64,000 bases of DNA from an uncultured Eubacteriales bacterium (GCA_900545175.1 UQYF01000001.1:1-64000); one strand, 5' to 3'; shown: positions 44,320 through 53,823, numbered from the stretch's first letter. Program-made: numbers and translations. The notes: generated from the letters alone by a model not told the origin.

Positions 44320-44561
44320 GCGTTAAGCGTGAAAAGAAGCTATGCATAGAGCTTACACAGCGAATGAAGCCGGTAATGCGTTAAGAGTGCAGGTAAATCA
44401 TGCACACGGCTTGCACAATGAATGAAATTGTAATGTGTTAAGTGTGTAAAAAATCATGCCCGGAGCTTACGCAACAAATGAATCCGGTAATGTATTAAGT
44501 GTGCAAAAAAATCATGCACAGAGTTTACGCAATAAACGAAGCCGATAATACATTAAGAGAT
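44320..44561 (+). repeat. Four-unit imperfect tandem repeat upstream of fbp
   Basis: Units start at 44320, 44378, 44435 and 44492, with a partial fifth at 44550; lengths are 57-58 bases. Each begins like GCGTTAAG-GTG, passes through CATGCACAGAGCTTACGCAA, and ends AAGCCGGTAAT. Units differ at about a quarter of positions. Each unit also has stop codons in the forward frames, so it is non-coding. It fills the space between the GDPD gene and fbp. Confidence 0.9.
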
Positions 44562-44601
44562 AACTTAAAAAGTATAGTGATTTGAAGGGAGAATATTATT
44601 A

Positions 44602-46566
44602 ATGGATTATGATTTAAGATACCTAAGAAGCGTGGCGAGGACTTATCCGACAATCGCGGCAGCTTCCACAGAGATTATAAATCTTCAGGCGATTATGAAT
44701 CTTCCTAAAGGAACAGAGCATTTTCTTACAGATATACATGGCGAGTATGAGCAGTTTCAGCATGTGTTAAAGAATGGTTCGGGTTCCGTAAAACGCAAGA
44801 TTGACGAGGAGTTCGGCAACACGCTAAGCAGCAAGGACAAGAAAAGTCTTGCCACACTTATATACTACCCGGAACAGAAGCTGGATGTAATTCTTGCAAA
44901 TGAGGATAATCCGGATGACTTTTATAAAATCACGCTTCACAGGCTTATAAAGATTCTCCGCCGTGTCACATCTAAGTATACAAGCTCTAAAGTAAGAAAG
45001 GCTATGCCGAAAGAGTTTGCCTACATAATAGAGGAGCTTATACATGAAAAGACGGAGGTTACAGACAAGGAAGCATATTACAATTCAATAATAAATACCA
45101 TAATCAGGATTGGAAGAGCGGATGCTTTTATCATAGCGTTGTCACAGCTTATACAGCGTCTTGTTATTGACCATCTTCATATAGTGGGTGATATTTTTGA
45201 CAGAGGACCCGGAGCACATATCATAATGGATACACTGCTTGATTATCATTCTGTTGACATACAGTGGGGGAACCATGATATTGTATGGATGGGTGCAGCG
45301 AGCGGACACAGGGCATGCATAGCTAATGTGATAAGATTGTCGGCAAAGTATGGCAATCTGAATGTGCTTGAGGAAGGATACGGAATCAACCTTATTCCTC
45401 TCGCACGTTTTGCAATGGAAGTATACAAAAATGACCCTTGCGATTGTTTTGATATAACATATGCCAAGGATAATTATAATGAAAATGATTTGGAACTTGA
45501 CAAGAGGATGCATAAGGCTATAGCAGTTATACAGTTCAAGCTTGAAGGTCAGATAATAAAAGAACACCCGGATTTTTTGATGGATAAACGTCTTTTACTC
45601 GATAAGATGGATTTAGAGGAAGGGACAGTCACGATAGGGCGCAAGAAATATACACTTAATGACACGAACTTCCCGACAATCAATCCTGAAGACCCTTACG
45701 CATTGTCTGAGGAAGAAAAAGTGATAATGGACAGGCTGCATGTGGCATTTATGAGCTGCACTAAGCTGCAGCAGCATGTCAGATTCTTATTTGCCAAGGG
45801 AAGCTTATATAAAGTATATAACGGAAATCTGCTTTTTCATGGCTGCATACCTCTTAACGAGGACGGAACCTTCCGCAAAGTGAATATAGGTGGCAAAAAA
45901 TTTTCGGGAAAAGGTCTATATGACATTTTGGAGTACTGGGCACGCAAGGGATATTTTGCCAAGGACGATGTCGAACATCGCGAGGAAAAAGCGTTCGGAC
46001 AGGATATAATGTGGTTTATCTGGTCGAATGAGAACTCACCTGTGTATGGCAAAGAGAAGATGGCAACCTTTGAGAGATATTTTTTGAAGGACAAGGAAGC
46101 ACAGAGCGAGAAGAAGGATTTTTATTATCAGCTCATAGATAAAGATGAGATTGTTGATAAAATATGTGAGGATTTTCACCTTGACCCTGCATGCGCACAT
46201 ATCATAAACGGACACATGCCTGTTGAGATTAAGAAGGGAGAGAGTCCGGTAAGATGTCACGGAAGAGTGCTTATTATTGACGGAGGTTTCTCAAAAGCCT
46301 ACCAGTCAAAGACAGGAATCGCCGGCTACACGCTCACATACAATTCTTATGGACTGCGGCTTGTATCGCATGAGCCTTTTGAGACTGTTGAGGCGGCGAT
46401 TTTAAAGGAGAGCGACATACATTCCGAGACAGTGGTTGTAGAGAAGATGGCGGCAAGACGGCTTGTCGCAGATACGGATATCGGAAAACAGTTAAGAGAG
46501 AACATCAGAGAGCTCGAAGCACTTTTGAATGCATATTATGAAGGCTTGATACCGGAAGGAAAATAG
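44602..46566 (+). CDS. fbp: Fructose-1,6-bisphosphatase, class III
   Basis: Gluconeogenic phosphatase converting fructose-1,6-bisphosphate to fructose-6-phosphate. The 654 residues are typical of the Firmicute class III enzyme, a metallophosphoesterase-fold protein. Metal motifs: LTDIHGEYEQF, VGDIFDRGPGAH and WGNHDIVWMG, then NGHMPVEIKKGESP and DGGFSKAYQ. ATG 44602 follows GAAGGGAG. Together with the PEP carboxykinase at 54749 it marks a gluconeogenic capacity. Confidence 0.97.
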   Translation: MDYDLRYLRSVARTYPTIAAASTEIINLQAIMNLPKGTEHFLTDIHGEYEQFQHVLKNGSGSVKRKIDEEFGNTLSSKDKKSLATLIYYPEQKLDVILANEDNPDDFYKITLHRLIKILRRVTSKYTSSKVRKAMPKEFAYIIEELIHEKTEVTDKEAYYNSIINTIIRIGRADAFIIALSQLIQRLVIDHLHIVGDIFDRGPGAHIIMDTLLDYHSVDIQWGNHDIVWMGAASGHRACIANVIRLSAKYGNLNVLEEGYGINLIPLARFAMEVYKNDPCDCFDITYAKDNYNENDLELDKRMHKAIAVIQFKLEGQIIKEHPDFLMDKRLLLDKMDLEEGTVTIGRKKYTLNDTNFPTINPEDPYALSEEEKVIMDRLHVAFMSCTKLQQHVRFLFAKGSLYKVYNGNLLFHGCIPLNEDGTFRKVNIGGKKFSGKGLYDILEYWARKGYFAKDDVEHREEKAFGQDIMWFIWSNENSPVYGKEKMATFERYFLKDKEAQSEKKDFYYQLIDKDEIVDKICEDFHLDPACAHIINGHMPVEIKKGESPVRCHGRVLIIDGGFSKAYQSKTGIAGYTLTYNSYGLRLVSHEPFETVEAAILKESDIHSETVVVEKMAARRLVADTDIGKQLRENIRELEALLNAYYEGLIPEGK

Positions 46567-46616
46567 TGCCTGTGAGCTAGGAATGTGTTATGGATTGAAC
46601 CGCTTAAAATAATAAA

Positions 46617-46661
46617 GCCGGATTACATAAGTGAGTGGCATTTTGTAATCCGGCATTTTAT
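46617..46661 (+). terminator. Terminator after fbp
   Basis: GCCGGATTACA pairs with TGTAATCCGGC (46617-46627 with 46644-46654), followed by ATTTTATTTT. Confidence 0.85.
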
Positions 46662-46768
46662 TTTATAATAGGATTCTTGTGTAATGGTAAATTTCGTTGA
46701 AATTCCCCATTATAAAGTAATTATGACAAAGCATTCTGAAACTTTGATAAATACGTTCTAATGGAAAA

Positions 46769-47701
46769 TTATTTGGTGACTGTGGTTCCGCATTTGCCAA
46801 GAAGAGCATCCTTAGCGTGCTCAAGGTTAGCAATGACAGCCTTGCGTCCTGTGCCTGCTTCAACAAATTCAATGGCTGCGTTTACCTTAGGAAGAGTGGT
46901 TATAGGACCGAAATCGCCTGTTGTCGCATATGGCTTAAGCTCTGCCGTAGTAACATTGTCAAAGGAGTGTTCATCAGGAGTACCGGCATTGACAGTGAGC
47001 TTGTCATAAACTGTGAGGAAGAGGAGTGTATCTGCCTCTGTGAGTTCGGCAAGGCGTGCTGCAACATAGTCCTTTTCTATAATTGCACTCGCTCCTTTTA
47101 ATTTGGTGCGCTGCTCAAGAACAGGGATTCCGCCGCCGCCTGCTGCAATGACAATCTGGTGTGCGTCAAGAAGTGCATTGACAGCGTCAATCTCATAGAT
47201 GTCCATTGGCTTAGGAGCTGCGATGATTCTGCGATAACCTTCCGGCTCTTCCACAACATAGTTGCCTTTGGCTTCCTCAGCTTCAGCTTCTTCCTTGGTC
47301 ATGTATCTTCCGATAACCTTGGTAGGATTAGAAAAAGCAGGATCAAATGGGTCAACCTTCACCTGAGTGATGATAGTTGAGACTGTCTTATATATTCCGC
47401 GGTTCAAAAGCTCTGTACGGATAGCATTCTGCAAATCGTAGCCGATGTAGCCCTGGCTCATGGCACCGCAAAGTGACATAGGTGCGACAGTATAACGATG
47501 ATCGAGACGGGAAAATTCAGTCATAGCTGTCTGAATCATACCAATCTGTGGCCCGTTACTGTGTGTGATGACGATATCGTACTTCATTTCGACAAGATCA
47601 GCTATAGCTCTTGCCGCCTTGCTTACATTCTCTTTCTGCTCCGGAAAGGTCTCACCGAAAGCATTGCGCCCTAGGGCAACTACAATCTTCTTGTTAGCCA
47701 T
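46769..47701 (-). CDS. arcC: Carbamate kinase
   Basis: Forms ATP from carbamoyl phosphate and ADP, normally the last step of arginine deiminase or related ureide/allantoin pathways. The 310 residues are full length. Motifs: KIVVALGRNAFGE, THSNGPQIGMI, YIGYDLQNAI and AAGGGGIPV, with a terminal GKCGTTVTK. The deiminase and transcarbamylase genes are not nearby, so its carbamoyl-phosphate source lies elsewhere. Start 47701 has AGGA in the coding direction. Confidence 0.96.
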   Translation of the reverse strand: MANKKIVVALGRNAFGETFPEQKENVSKAARAIADLVEMKYDIVITHSNGPQIGMIQTAMTEFSRLDHRYTVAPMSLCGAMSQGYIGYDLQNAIRTELLNRGIYKTVSTIITQVKVDPFDPAFSNPTKVIGRYMTKEEAEAEEAKGNYVVEEPEGYRRIIAAPKPMDIYEIDAVNALLDAHQIVIAAGGGGIPVLEQRTKLKGASAIIEKDYVAARLAELTEADTLLFLTVYDKLTVNAGTPDEHSFDNVTTAELKPYATTGDFGPITTLPKVNAAIEFVEAGTGRKAVIANLEHAKDALLGKCGTTVTK

Positions 47702-47893
47702 AATAATCCTCCATAGTTATATGAATGTTTAATCATGATAAAATAAAGTAATAATAAAATGTACATTGATTAAAAGTTATGTACTATAATTAATGATTAT
47801 ACTATATTTTCAGCAAATAAGGAAGTTGTTTTTGTGATTAATAAAAATTTTAGGTTAAAATCAGAAGATAAAATTTGAAAATGAATTTCATAT
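47702..47893. other. AT-rich divergent intergenic region
   Basis: No gene is seen. TGAAA-ATGAA-TTTCA at 47876-47890 is a short palindrome just upstream of the promoter of the COG0523 gene and might be an operator. Confidence 0.4.
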
Positions 47894-47922
47894 TTGCATT
47901 TATAGTTGACAAGTGCTATAAT
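47894..47922 (+). promoter_or_regulatory. Promoter of the COG0523 gene pair
   Basis: TTGCAT (47894-47899), 17-base spacer, TATAAT (47917-47922). The leader of about 100 bases has no T-run terminator. Confidence 0.65.
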
Positions 47923-48029
47923 GTGTAACGGTTCAGAAGCAGACAATGGCTGATTGACAGCAGCCGTGTATATGACTCCTGAAAAGATGAGCATTATTTA
48001 TCATTTTTGGAAAGGAATGAGATTTAAAG

Positions 48030-49217
48030 ATGGCAAAGGTAACAATTATTTCAGGTTTTTTAGGCGCAGGTAAGACAACCTTCATTAAGAAACTCTTAGA
48101 GCAGGTCTATGCAGGTCAGAAGGTAGTGTTGATAGAGAATGAGTTCGGAGAGATTGGTATTGACGGAGGCTTCCTTAAGGATGCAGGTATTCAGATTACT
48201 GAGATGAATTCAGGATGTATATGCTGTTCACTTGTTGGAGATTTCGGAAAGGCACTCATTAAGGTTTCCAAGGAGTATGCTCCGGACAGAATCATTATTG
48301 AGCCTTCAGGAGTAGGCAAGCTTTCTGATGTTGTAGCGGCAGTTGAGAAGGTTAAGGATGAGGCAGGTCTTGAGCTTGACTGCTTCTTGACAGTGGCAGA
48401 TGCGACAAAAGCAAAGATGTATATGAAGAATTTTGGTGAGTTTTACAATGACCAGATTGAACATGCGAGCACGATAGTTCTTTCAAGAACACAGAACATG
48501 GATGCAGCCAAGCTTGAAGCAAGTGTTGCACTTATCCGTGACAAGAATGCGGATGCAGCAATAATTACAACACCTTGGGATGAACTCAAAGGTGAGCAGA
48601 TTATCTCAGCACTTGAGAAGAAGTCTCTTATGGACGAACTTTTAAAGGAAGCACTTGAGCATTCCGCAGAGCATCATCATGATGATGACGAAGATGAGGA
48701 CGAGCATGAGCATCACCATCATCACCATGAGGACGGCGAGGAGTGCTGCTGCGGACATCACCACGATGACGACGAAGATGAGGATGAGCATCACCATCAT
48801 CACGATGATGATGAAAACGAGCATGAACATCACCATCATCACGATGATGATGAAAACGAGCATGAGCACCATCATCATCATGAGGATGGTGAGGAGTGCA
48901 GCTGTGGCTGTGGACATCATCACCATCATCACCATGCGGATGATATATTTACAAGCTGGGGCAAGGAGACACCTCATGTATATACCAAGGAAGAGATTGA
49001 GGATATTCTTGTCAAGCTTACGGAAAAGTCTGAATTTGGCATAATTTTGAGAGCTAAGGGTATGGTAAGCGGTGCTGACGGCAAGTGGATTTACTTCGAT
49101 GCAGTACCTGAGGAGTATGAGATTCGTGAAGGCGGAGCCGATTATACAGGAAGAATATGTGTAATCGGACAGAATCTCAATGAAGAGAAGTTAGAGAAGC
49201 TTTTTAAGCTTGCTTAG
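48030..49217 (+). CDS. COG0523 metallochaperone GTPase with His-rich tail
   Basis: A 395-residue G3E GTPase of the CobW/ZNG group. Walker A FLGAGKTTFIKK lies near residue 9, the metal-binding NSGCICCS near 60-66, and FLTVADATK mid-domain. Residues about 213-305 are a very long His/Asp/Glu tract with Cys pairs (GEECCCGHHH, EECSCGCGHHH), then a CobW C-terminal domain. Such proteins deliver zinc, or another metal, to clients. The tract contains an exact-length duplicated block. ATG 48030 follows GGAAAGG. Followed by a second G3E protein. Confidence 0.94.
   Translation: MAKVTIISGFLGAGKTTFIKKLLEQVYAGQKVVLIENEFGEIGIDGGFLKDAGIQITEMNSGCICCSLVGDFGKALIKVSKEYAPDRIIIEPSGVGKLSDVVAAVEKVKDEAGLELDCFLTVADATKAKMYMKNFGEFYNDQIEHASTIVLSRTQNMDAAKLEASVALIRDKNADAAIITTPWDELKGEQIISALEKKSLMDELLKEALEHSAEHHHDDDEDEDEHEHHHHHHEDGEECCCGHHHDDDEDEDEHHHHHDDDENEHEHHHHHDDDENEHEHHHHHEDGEECSCGCGHHHHHHHADDIFTSWGKETPHVYTKEEIEDILVKLTEKSEFGIILRAKGMVSGADGKWIYFDAVPEEYEIREGGADYTGRICVIGQNLNEEKLEKLFKLA
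48789..48866 (+). repeat. Two 39-bp direct repeats in the His-rich tract
   Basis: Bases 48789-48827 and 48828-48866 are almost identical and in frame (HHHHHDDDENEHE). They lie within a longer run of related His/Asp codons, so copy number could vary without breaking the frame. Confidence 0.9.
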
Positions 49218-49344
49218 TATTATAGCCGGGCAAAATGCGCACTGTCGTGTGCAACTTAGATAATCTAAAAAAGAATTTTGAATGCAGAATAACCGTCTGA
49301 TTTTAACAGGCGGTTACTCTGTTAATTTGGAAAGGAATGGTGTA

Positions 49345-50304
49345 ATGGAAGTACCTGTATATTTAGTTAACGGATTTTTAGAGAGTGGCAAGACACTTTT
49401 TATCGATGATGCATTAAAAAGTGAAGATTTTGCCGATGGTGATAAGACACTTCTCATAGCCTGTGAGGAAGGAATGGAGGAGTATGACGAAAAGCAGCTT
49501 ACACCGCTCAATGTGGCGATAGAGTATATTGAGGATGAGGCACAGCTTAATAAGGACAACCTCAAAAAGCTCTGTGATAAGCATAAGCCTATGCGTATAT
49601 TCATAGAATTTAACGGCATGTGGAATATGAAGAATTTCCTTGAAAATGAACTTCCGACATTTTTTGTCATGGCACAGGTTATCACACTTGTCGATGCATC
49701 CACCTTTGACATGCATATGGCTAACAATGACATGAAGTCCATAATGATGGAAAAATTCAAGCTTTCGGATATGGTCATCTTTAACAGATGTGTAAAGGAT
49801 ACCAACCGTGCCGGCTACAGAAGAAGCGTAAAGGTTGTAAACGGAAGAACACAGGTTTATTTTGAGTCATCTGACGGAAGCTCCAATGAGGTTGAGGAGA
49901 TACTTCCGTTTGACTTAAGCAAGGATGTGGTTGAAGTTGCAGATGAAGATTTTGGTATATGGTATGTTGATGCAATGGATAATCCTGAAAAATATAAGGG
50001 AAAGATAATGAAGATGAAGGCGGTTGTATACAGACCGAAGTCACTTTTTAAAGATAATTTTGTCCCTGGACGTTTTGCAATGACATGCTGTGCCGATGAT
50101 ATAAGATTTATCGGCTATAAGTGCAAATGTGACAAAAATACGGCGGAGCAGCTTAAGGCATTCAAGGATAGGGATTTTGTGATGCTCACAGCTAAAGTAA
50201 ATGTTGAGTATCAGATGGAGTATAAGGGAAAAGGTGTTGTTTTATACGCAACAGATATACAGCCTGCAAAAAAGCCGGCTGACGATATAGTATACTTTAA
50301 TTAA
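49345..50304 (+). CDS. COG0523-like GTPase fused to a DUF1980-like domain
   Basis: A 319-residue protein. The first 180 residues are G3E-like: VYLVNGFLESGKTLFIDDAL (Walker A), FIEFNGMWNM and TLVDASTFDMH. The CxCC metal motif of the neighbour is missing. The last 110 residues (GKIMKMKAVVYRP, then GRFAMTCCADDIRFIGYKCK) resemble the DUF1980/TIGR03943 domain, usually found with permease-like proteins in metal operons. ATG 49345 follows GGAAAGG; the frame upstream is not needed. Cotranscribed with the His-tailed GTPase, suggesting a two-protein metal delivery pair. Confidence 0.85.
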   Translation: MEVPVYLVNGFLESGKTLFIDDALKSEDFADGDKTLLIACEEGMEEYDEKQLTPLNVAIEYIEDEAQLNKDNLKKLCDKHKPMRIFIEFNGMWNMKNFLENELPTFFVMAQVITLVDASTFDMHMANNDMKSIMMEKFKLSDMVIFNRCVKDTNRAGYRRSVKVVNGRTQVYFESSDGSSNEVEEILPFDLSKDVVEVADEDFGIWYVDAMDNPEKYKGKIMKMKAVVYRPKSLFKDNFVPGRFAMTCCADDIRFIGYKCKCDKNTAEQLKAFKDRDFVMLTAKVNVEYQMEYKGKGVVLYATDIQPAKKPADDIVYFN

Positions 50305-50320
50305 TAGGGAGGATTTTTCC

Positions 50321-52096
50321 ATGAGCAAAAGAGCGGTTCCAGCCAACATTTTGAGAAGAGCATTGGCAGTCGTACTTGCGGGAGCCATGACAGTGTCACT
50401 TTTTGGCTGCAATGCTGAGACTAAGGAGCAGAAGGAGCAGAGGGAGTTTAACGAGTACTGTGATGAGCTGTTCAAGGATATGTTAGGGGATGATGTTTTA
50501 AGCGTTCATTATAAGCTTGCAGACCCTGAGAAGATGGGAATAGAAGTAAAAGATTACACACTTGGGGATTTTACGATTGAGCAGATTGAGAAAGGTGAGA
50601 AAGAAGTTGACGCAACCTTAGAAAAATTAAATGGTTTTAATGCTGAACTTCTTACCGATAGGCAGCAGCTTTCCTTAAAGACATTGAAGGCATATTATGA
50701 GCAGCAGAGTGAATATGATGGACTTTATATGTTGCAGAACATGTTTGGAAGTAATTCGGGACTTATAGCTAATCTGCCTACTAATTTCGTTGAATATGTG
50801 TTTGATGATGAGCAGGATGTTAAAGAATACCTTGACCTTGTGAAGGATACCAAAAGATATGTTGATCAGGTGCTTGACTTTACAAGAGAGCAGGCGGAGG
50901 ATGGCAAGTTCATGGCATCCTTCTGCGCACAGGAAAATATAGATATGTGTAATAAGTATCTTGACGAGGAAGTGAATCCGCTTATCGCTTCCTTTGAGGA
51001 GAAGCTTGAAGAGCTTGATATTGATGATGCAAAAAAGAGCGAATATATCAAGACAAATGAGCAGTATGTAAAAGAGTATTACAATGCTGCATATGAGGAT
51101 GTGATTTCTGTTCTCTCAGAGCTTATGGAAGGTGAGACGAATGATAAAGGCCTTTATTACATGGATGGAGGAACTGATTTATATACTGCGATAGTACACG
51201 AAAAGACTTCAACACAGATGACTCCGGAAAAGGTTATTGACCTTTTAGATTCTGAGCTTGAAAGCCTTTTTACGGAATATGCTACACTATACTATTCGGA
51301 TACATCACTTCTTGATCAGGAGATGAACCTTGATACAGGAATGACAGAGCCTAAAGAAATGTTGGAGTTTCTTGCAGATAATTGTTCAAGCGAGTTTCCC
51401 GAGCCTTACACAAAGGATTTTGTAGTGCAGTACCAGAGCAAAGCTACAGAGGTTGAAGGAACTGTTGCATATTATCTCACAGCGCGGCTTGATCAGTTAG
51501 ACTACAATTCAATCAAGGTAAATGGCTCGGCAGTTGAGGGCGATGATGTCAGCTTATATACGACACTTGCACATGAGGGATTTCCGGGACATCTTTACCA
51601 GTTTACAAGCGTGTATAATAATGCTGATATTCCTAATGCGCTTAAGATGGTTGATTTCATTGGCTTTACCGAAGGATATGCACAGTATGCATCTGACAGG
51701 TCGTATCGTATGCTTGGCTGCAGCGAGGAGCTTTCACAGATGTGTGTACTCGATGGAATGTTAGGATACATTCTTCAGTCAAGAATTGACCTTGGTGTGA
51801 ATTATGAAGGCTGGGGAATCGATGAGATTTCGGAGTATTTGTCAGATTATGTGACTGATGTTGACAGCGTAGCAGAAGCAATGTATGAATCTGTTATTTC
51901 GGATCCGGGCATTCTTCTTCCTTATACGGTTGGACATATCAAGATGATAAAGCTTCGCGAGAAAGCGGAGAGAAAGCTTGGAGACAGCTTTGATGCAAAG
52001 GAATATCATCAGCTCATTCTTGATACAGGAATAGTTACTTTTGAGATTATGGAGGAAGAGTTAAATAACTATATCTCAGAAAAGAAGAGTAAATAA
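50321..52096 (+). CDS. DUF885 lipoprotein, putative zinc peptidase
   Basis: A 591-residue exported lipoprotein. A signal peptide (ILRRALAVVLAGAMTVSLFG) ends in the lipobox LFGC (Cys30). The DUF885 domain carries the zinc motif HEGFPGH (residues 418-424) with a downstream GFTEGYAQYA Glu ligand. Likely a surface metallopeptidase; substrate unknown. It begins 17 bases after the DUF1980 fusion and follows GGGAGG, so it belongs to the same operon; a link with metal supply is possible. Confidence 0.92.
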   Translation: MSKRAVPANILRRALAVVLAGAMTVSLFGCNAETKEQKEQREFNEYCDELFKDMLGDDVLSVHYKLADPEKMGIEVKDYTLGDFTIEQIEKGEKEVDATLEKLNGFNAELLTDRQQLSLKTLKAYYEQQSEYDGLYMLQNMFGSNSGLIANLPTNFVEYVFDDEQDVKEYLDLVKDTKRYVDQVLDFTREQAEDGKFMASFCAQENIDMCNKYLDEEVNPLIASFEEKLEELDIDDAKKSEYIKTNEQYVKEYYNAAYEDVISVLSELMEGETNDKGLYYMDGGTDLYTAIVHEKTSTQMTPEKVIDLLDSELESLFTEYATLYYSDTSLLDQEMNLDTGMTEPKEMLEFLADNCSSEFPEPYTKDFVVQYQSKATEVEGTVAYYLTARLDQLDYNSIKVNGSAVEGDDVSLYTTLAHEGFPGHLYQFTSVYNNADIPNALKMVDFIGFTEGYAQYASDRSYRMLGCSEELSQMCVLDGMLGYILQSRIDLGVNYEGWGIDEISEYLSDYVTDVDSVAEAMYESVISDPGILLPYTVGHIKMIKLREKAERKLGDSFDAKEYHQLILDTGIVTFEIMEEELNNYISEKKSK

Positions 52097-52123
52097 ATGT
52101 AATTACATAAGCACGTTAAATAT

Positions 52124-52170
52124 AAGCCCCTGTAGGTTAAGACAAAGCTGTCTGATTTACAGGGGCTTTT
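52124..52170. terminator. Bidirectional terminator
   Basis: AAGCCCCTGTA (52124-52134) pairs with TACAGGGGCTT (52158-52168), with an inner GACA/TGTC stem and T runs on the forward side. It lies between the convergent DUF885 and protease genes and overlaps the protease stop. Confidence 0.88.
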
Positions 52171-53110
52171 GTTCAAGAAAGTGTTTGACATTTAACAGTC
52201 CGGCACCTTGGCAGTTTGCAGGAAGTCCTACATCGGCGGCACTCAGCTTGATATTCTGCTTTATAATATTGTTGGAGGTATTTGGATACTTTTCAAGATA
52301 GAGAGCTATTGCACCTGATACAACAGGCGTTGACATTGAAGTACCGCTCTTGACTGTATAACCGTTGTAGCGGTTGTGACAGCTTATTATATTATGACCG
52401 GGAGCTAGAAGGTCAGGTTTGCTTATATTACATTTTGTCGGGCCTTCTCCCGAATGGGACTTTGCACCGCTTCCATCGCCCGAATATAGTAAGAGAGCGT
52501 CACTTCCGACGGTTATGACATTTTCACATGTTCCCGGAAAGGTTATTGTGCCGGGGCCGGGGCCTGAGTTGCCGGCTGAGACGACAATGCATATTCCGAG
52601 ATTCCAAAGATGGTTGATGGCTGATGCAATCTCATCCTTCTCCTCGTTGCAGTCAGCCGTATCAGAGCCTATTGAAATGTTAACAATGTTAATGCCATAA
52701 TTTATATAATTATGCTGTATCCATCGGCAGGCGTTAAGCAGCGAGTTCTTGTCGCCGCTTCCTTTTTTGTCAAGAATCTTAAGCGATACAATGCGGCAGT
52801 CGGGAGCCATGCCTTTTAGTATTCCCTGACTTGAATATCCGTTTCCAGCAATAATTCCTGCCACATGGGTTCCGTGTGAGTTGTCATCATATGCATTTTT
52901 TCTGCCGTTTACAAAGTCGTGGAAGTAGGAAATGTGGTCGGCTAAGTCAGGATGGGGGTATATTCCGGTATCGAGAATTGCAGCGCAGCAGCCACGACCT
53001 GTGTAGGGGATGCTCTCAAGCCTGTAGATGTCATTGACACAGTAGGTTTTATTTTTTATATGCATGGAAATGAGACCTGCTAACGGTATGATTTTATATA
53101 TTATATGCAT
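52157..53110 (-). CDS. Subtilisin-like serine protease (S8)
   Basis: A 317-residue protease with the full S8 triad: Asp in AAILDTGIYPHPDL, His in DDNSHGTHVAGIIAG, Ser in VKSGTSMSTPVVSGAIA, and the oxyanion Asn in VVSAGNSGPG. No clear signal peptide or prodomain, so it may be an intracellular S8 enzyme like IspA. The start is uncertain: 53110 and 53065 both lack a strong ribosome site; a longer TTG start is unlikely because it would cover the inverted repeat at 53141. Confidence 0.9.
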   Translation of the reverse strand: MHIIYKIIPLAGLISMHIKNKTYCVNDIYRLESIPYTGRGCCAAILDTGIYPHPDLADHISYFHDFVNGRKNAYDDNSHGTHVAGIIAGNGYSSQGILKGMAPDCRIVSLKILDKKGSGDKNSLLNACRWIQHNYINYGINIVNISIGSDTADCNEEKDEIASAINHLWNLGICIVVSAGNSGPGPGTITFPGTCENVITVGSDALLLYSGDGSGAKSHSGEGPTKCNISKPDLLAPGHNIISCHNRYNGYTVKSGTSMSTPVVSGAIALYLEKYPNTSNNIIKQNIKLSAADVGLPANCQGAGLLNVKHFLEQKPL

Positions 53111-53140
53111 TGCAATGAGAAAAAGTGCACTTGAGTTTAG

Positions 53141-53161
53141 TGATTGTTTATGATACAATCA
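53141..53161. promoter_or_regulatory. Inverted repeat between divergent genes
   Basis: TGATTGT (53141-53147) and ACAATCA (53155-53161), seven-base perfect arms with a seven-base spacer, lie between the reverse protease and the forward DUF1653 gene. Candidate operator; no promoter elements were convincing. Confidence 0.45.
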
Positions 53162-53184
53162 CAGCTATCAGCAGGAGGTAAGGA

Positions 53185-53823
53185 ATGTTTATGAGAGAAG
53201 TCAGAATCGGTGAAATATACAGACATTTTAAGGGAAATCTCTACCAGATAGTTGCGGTAGCAAGACATTCCGAGACGAATGAGAATTATGTGGTTTATCA
53301 GGCACTATATGGGGACATGCAGGTATGGCTCAGACCATATGAGATGTTTGTCAGCGAAGTGGATCATGATAAGTATCCTCTTGTCAGGCAGAAGTACAGA
53401 TTCGAGCTGCTAAATACACTTGTAAATGCAGGAAATATGGCTTGCAAAGAGATACCGCACCCGGATACGGAAACGGCGGATATCGGACAGCCGCATATAG
53501 ACACAAAGACTGAAGATAAAGCTGTTGTGGAATCAATGGCGGACAATAGTTCTGTGGACTCTGCAAATAAAGAGAACGACAACTATTCCGAGCTAGCCAA
53601 GCAGGGCGTTGATGTACGTCTACTTGAATTTCTTGATGCACCTACATGTCAGGATAAGATTAATTATCTCAATCTTATAAGGGCTAATATTGATGATGAG
53701 CTTATCAATAATATTGCGGCTGCGATGGATATAACAGTGGATGACGGTCCGATAGATGCAAGGTTCTTCTCGCTTAGAAGCTGTCTTATGACTAAGGCAA
53801 AATATGAGTGTGTAAGAAGGTAA
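53185..53823 (+). CDS. DUF1653 domain protein
   Basis: A 212-residue protein. Residues 4-70 are a DUF1653 domain (REVRIGEIYRHFKGNLYQIV, then YGDMQVWLRPYEMF). A low-complexity linker follows, and the last 70 residues are helical (DVRLLEFLDAPTCQDKINYL). ATG 53185 follows GGAGGTAAGG. Function unknown. Confidence 0.85.
   Translation: MFMREVRIGEIYRHFKGNLYQIVAVARHSETNENYVVYQALYGDMQVWLRPYEMFVSEVDHDKYPLVRQKYRFELLNTLVNAGNMACKEIPHPDTETADIGQPHIDTKTEDKAVVESMADNSSVDSANKENDNYSELAKQGVDVRLLEFLDAPTCQDKINYLNLIRANIDDELINNIAAAMDITVDDGPIDARFFSLRSCLMTKAKYECVRR

Noticed and set aside
44320..44561. Possible CRISPR array
   Set aside because: The units are contiguous and diverged along their whole length with no constant repeat and variable spacers; no cas genes nearby.
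47906..47922. TTGACA before TATAAT at the COG0523 promoter
   Set aside because: Only five bases separate the two boxes; the TTGCAT at 47894 has the right 17-base spacing.
48642..48977. Met/Val-rich reverse frame and a Met/Thr/Ile-rich forward frame at the His tract
   Set aside because: Both arise from reading GAT/CAT repeats in other frames.
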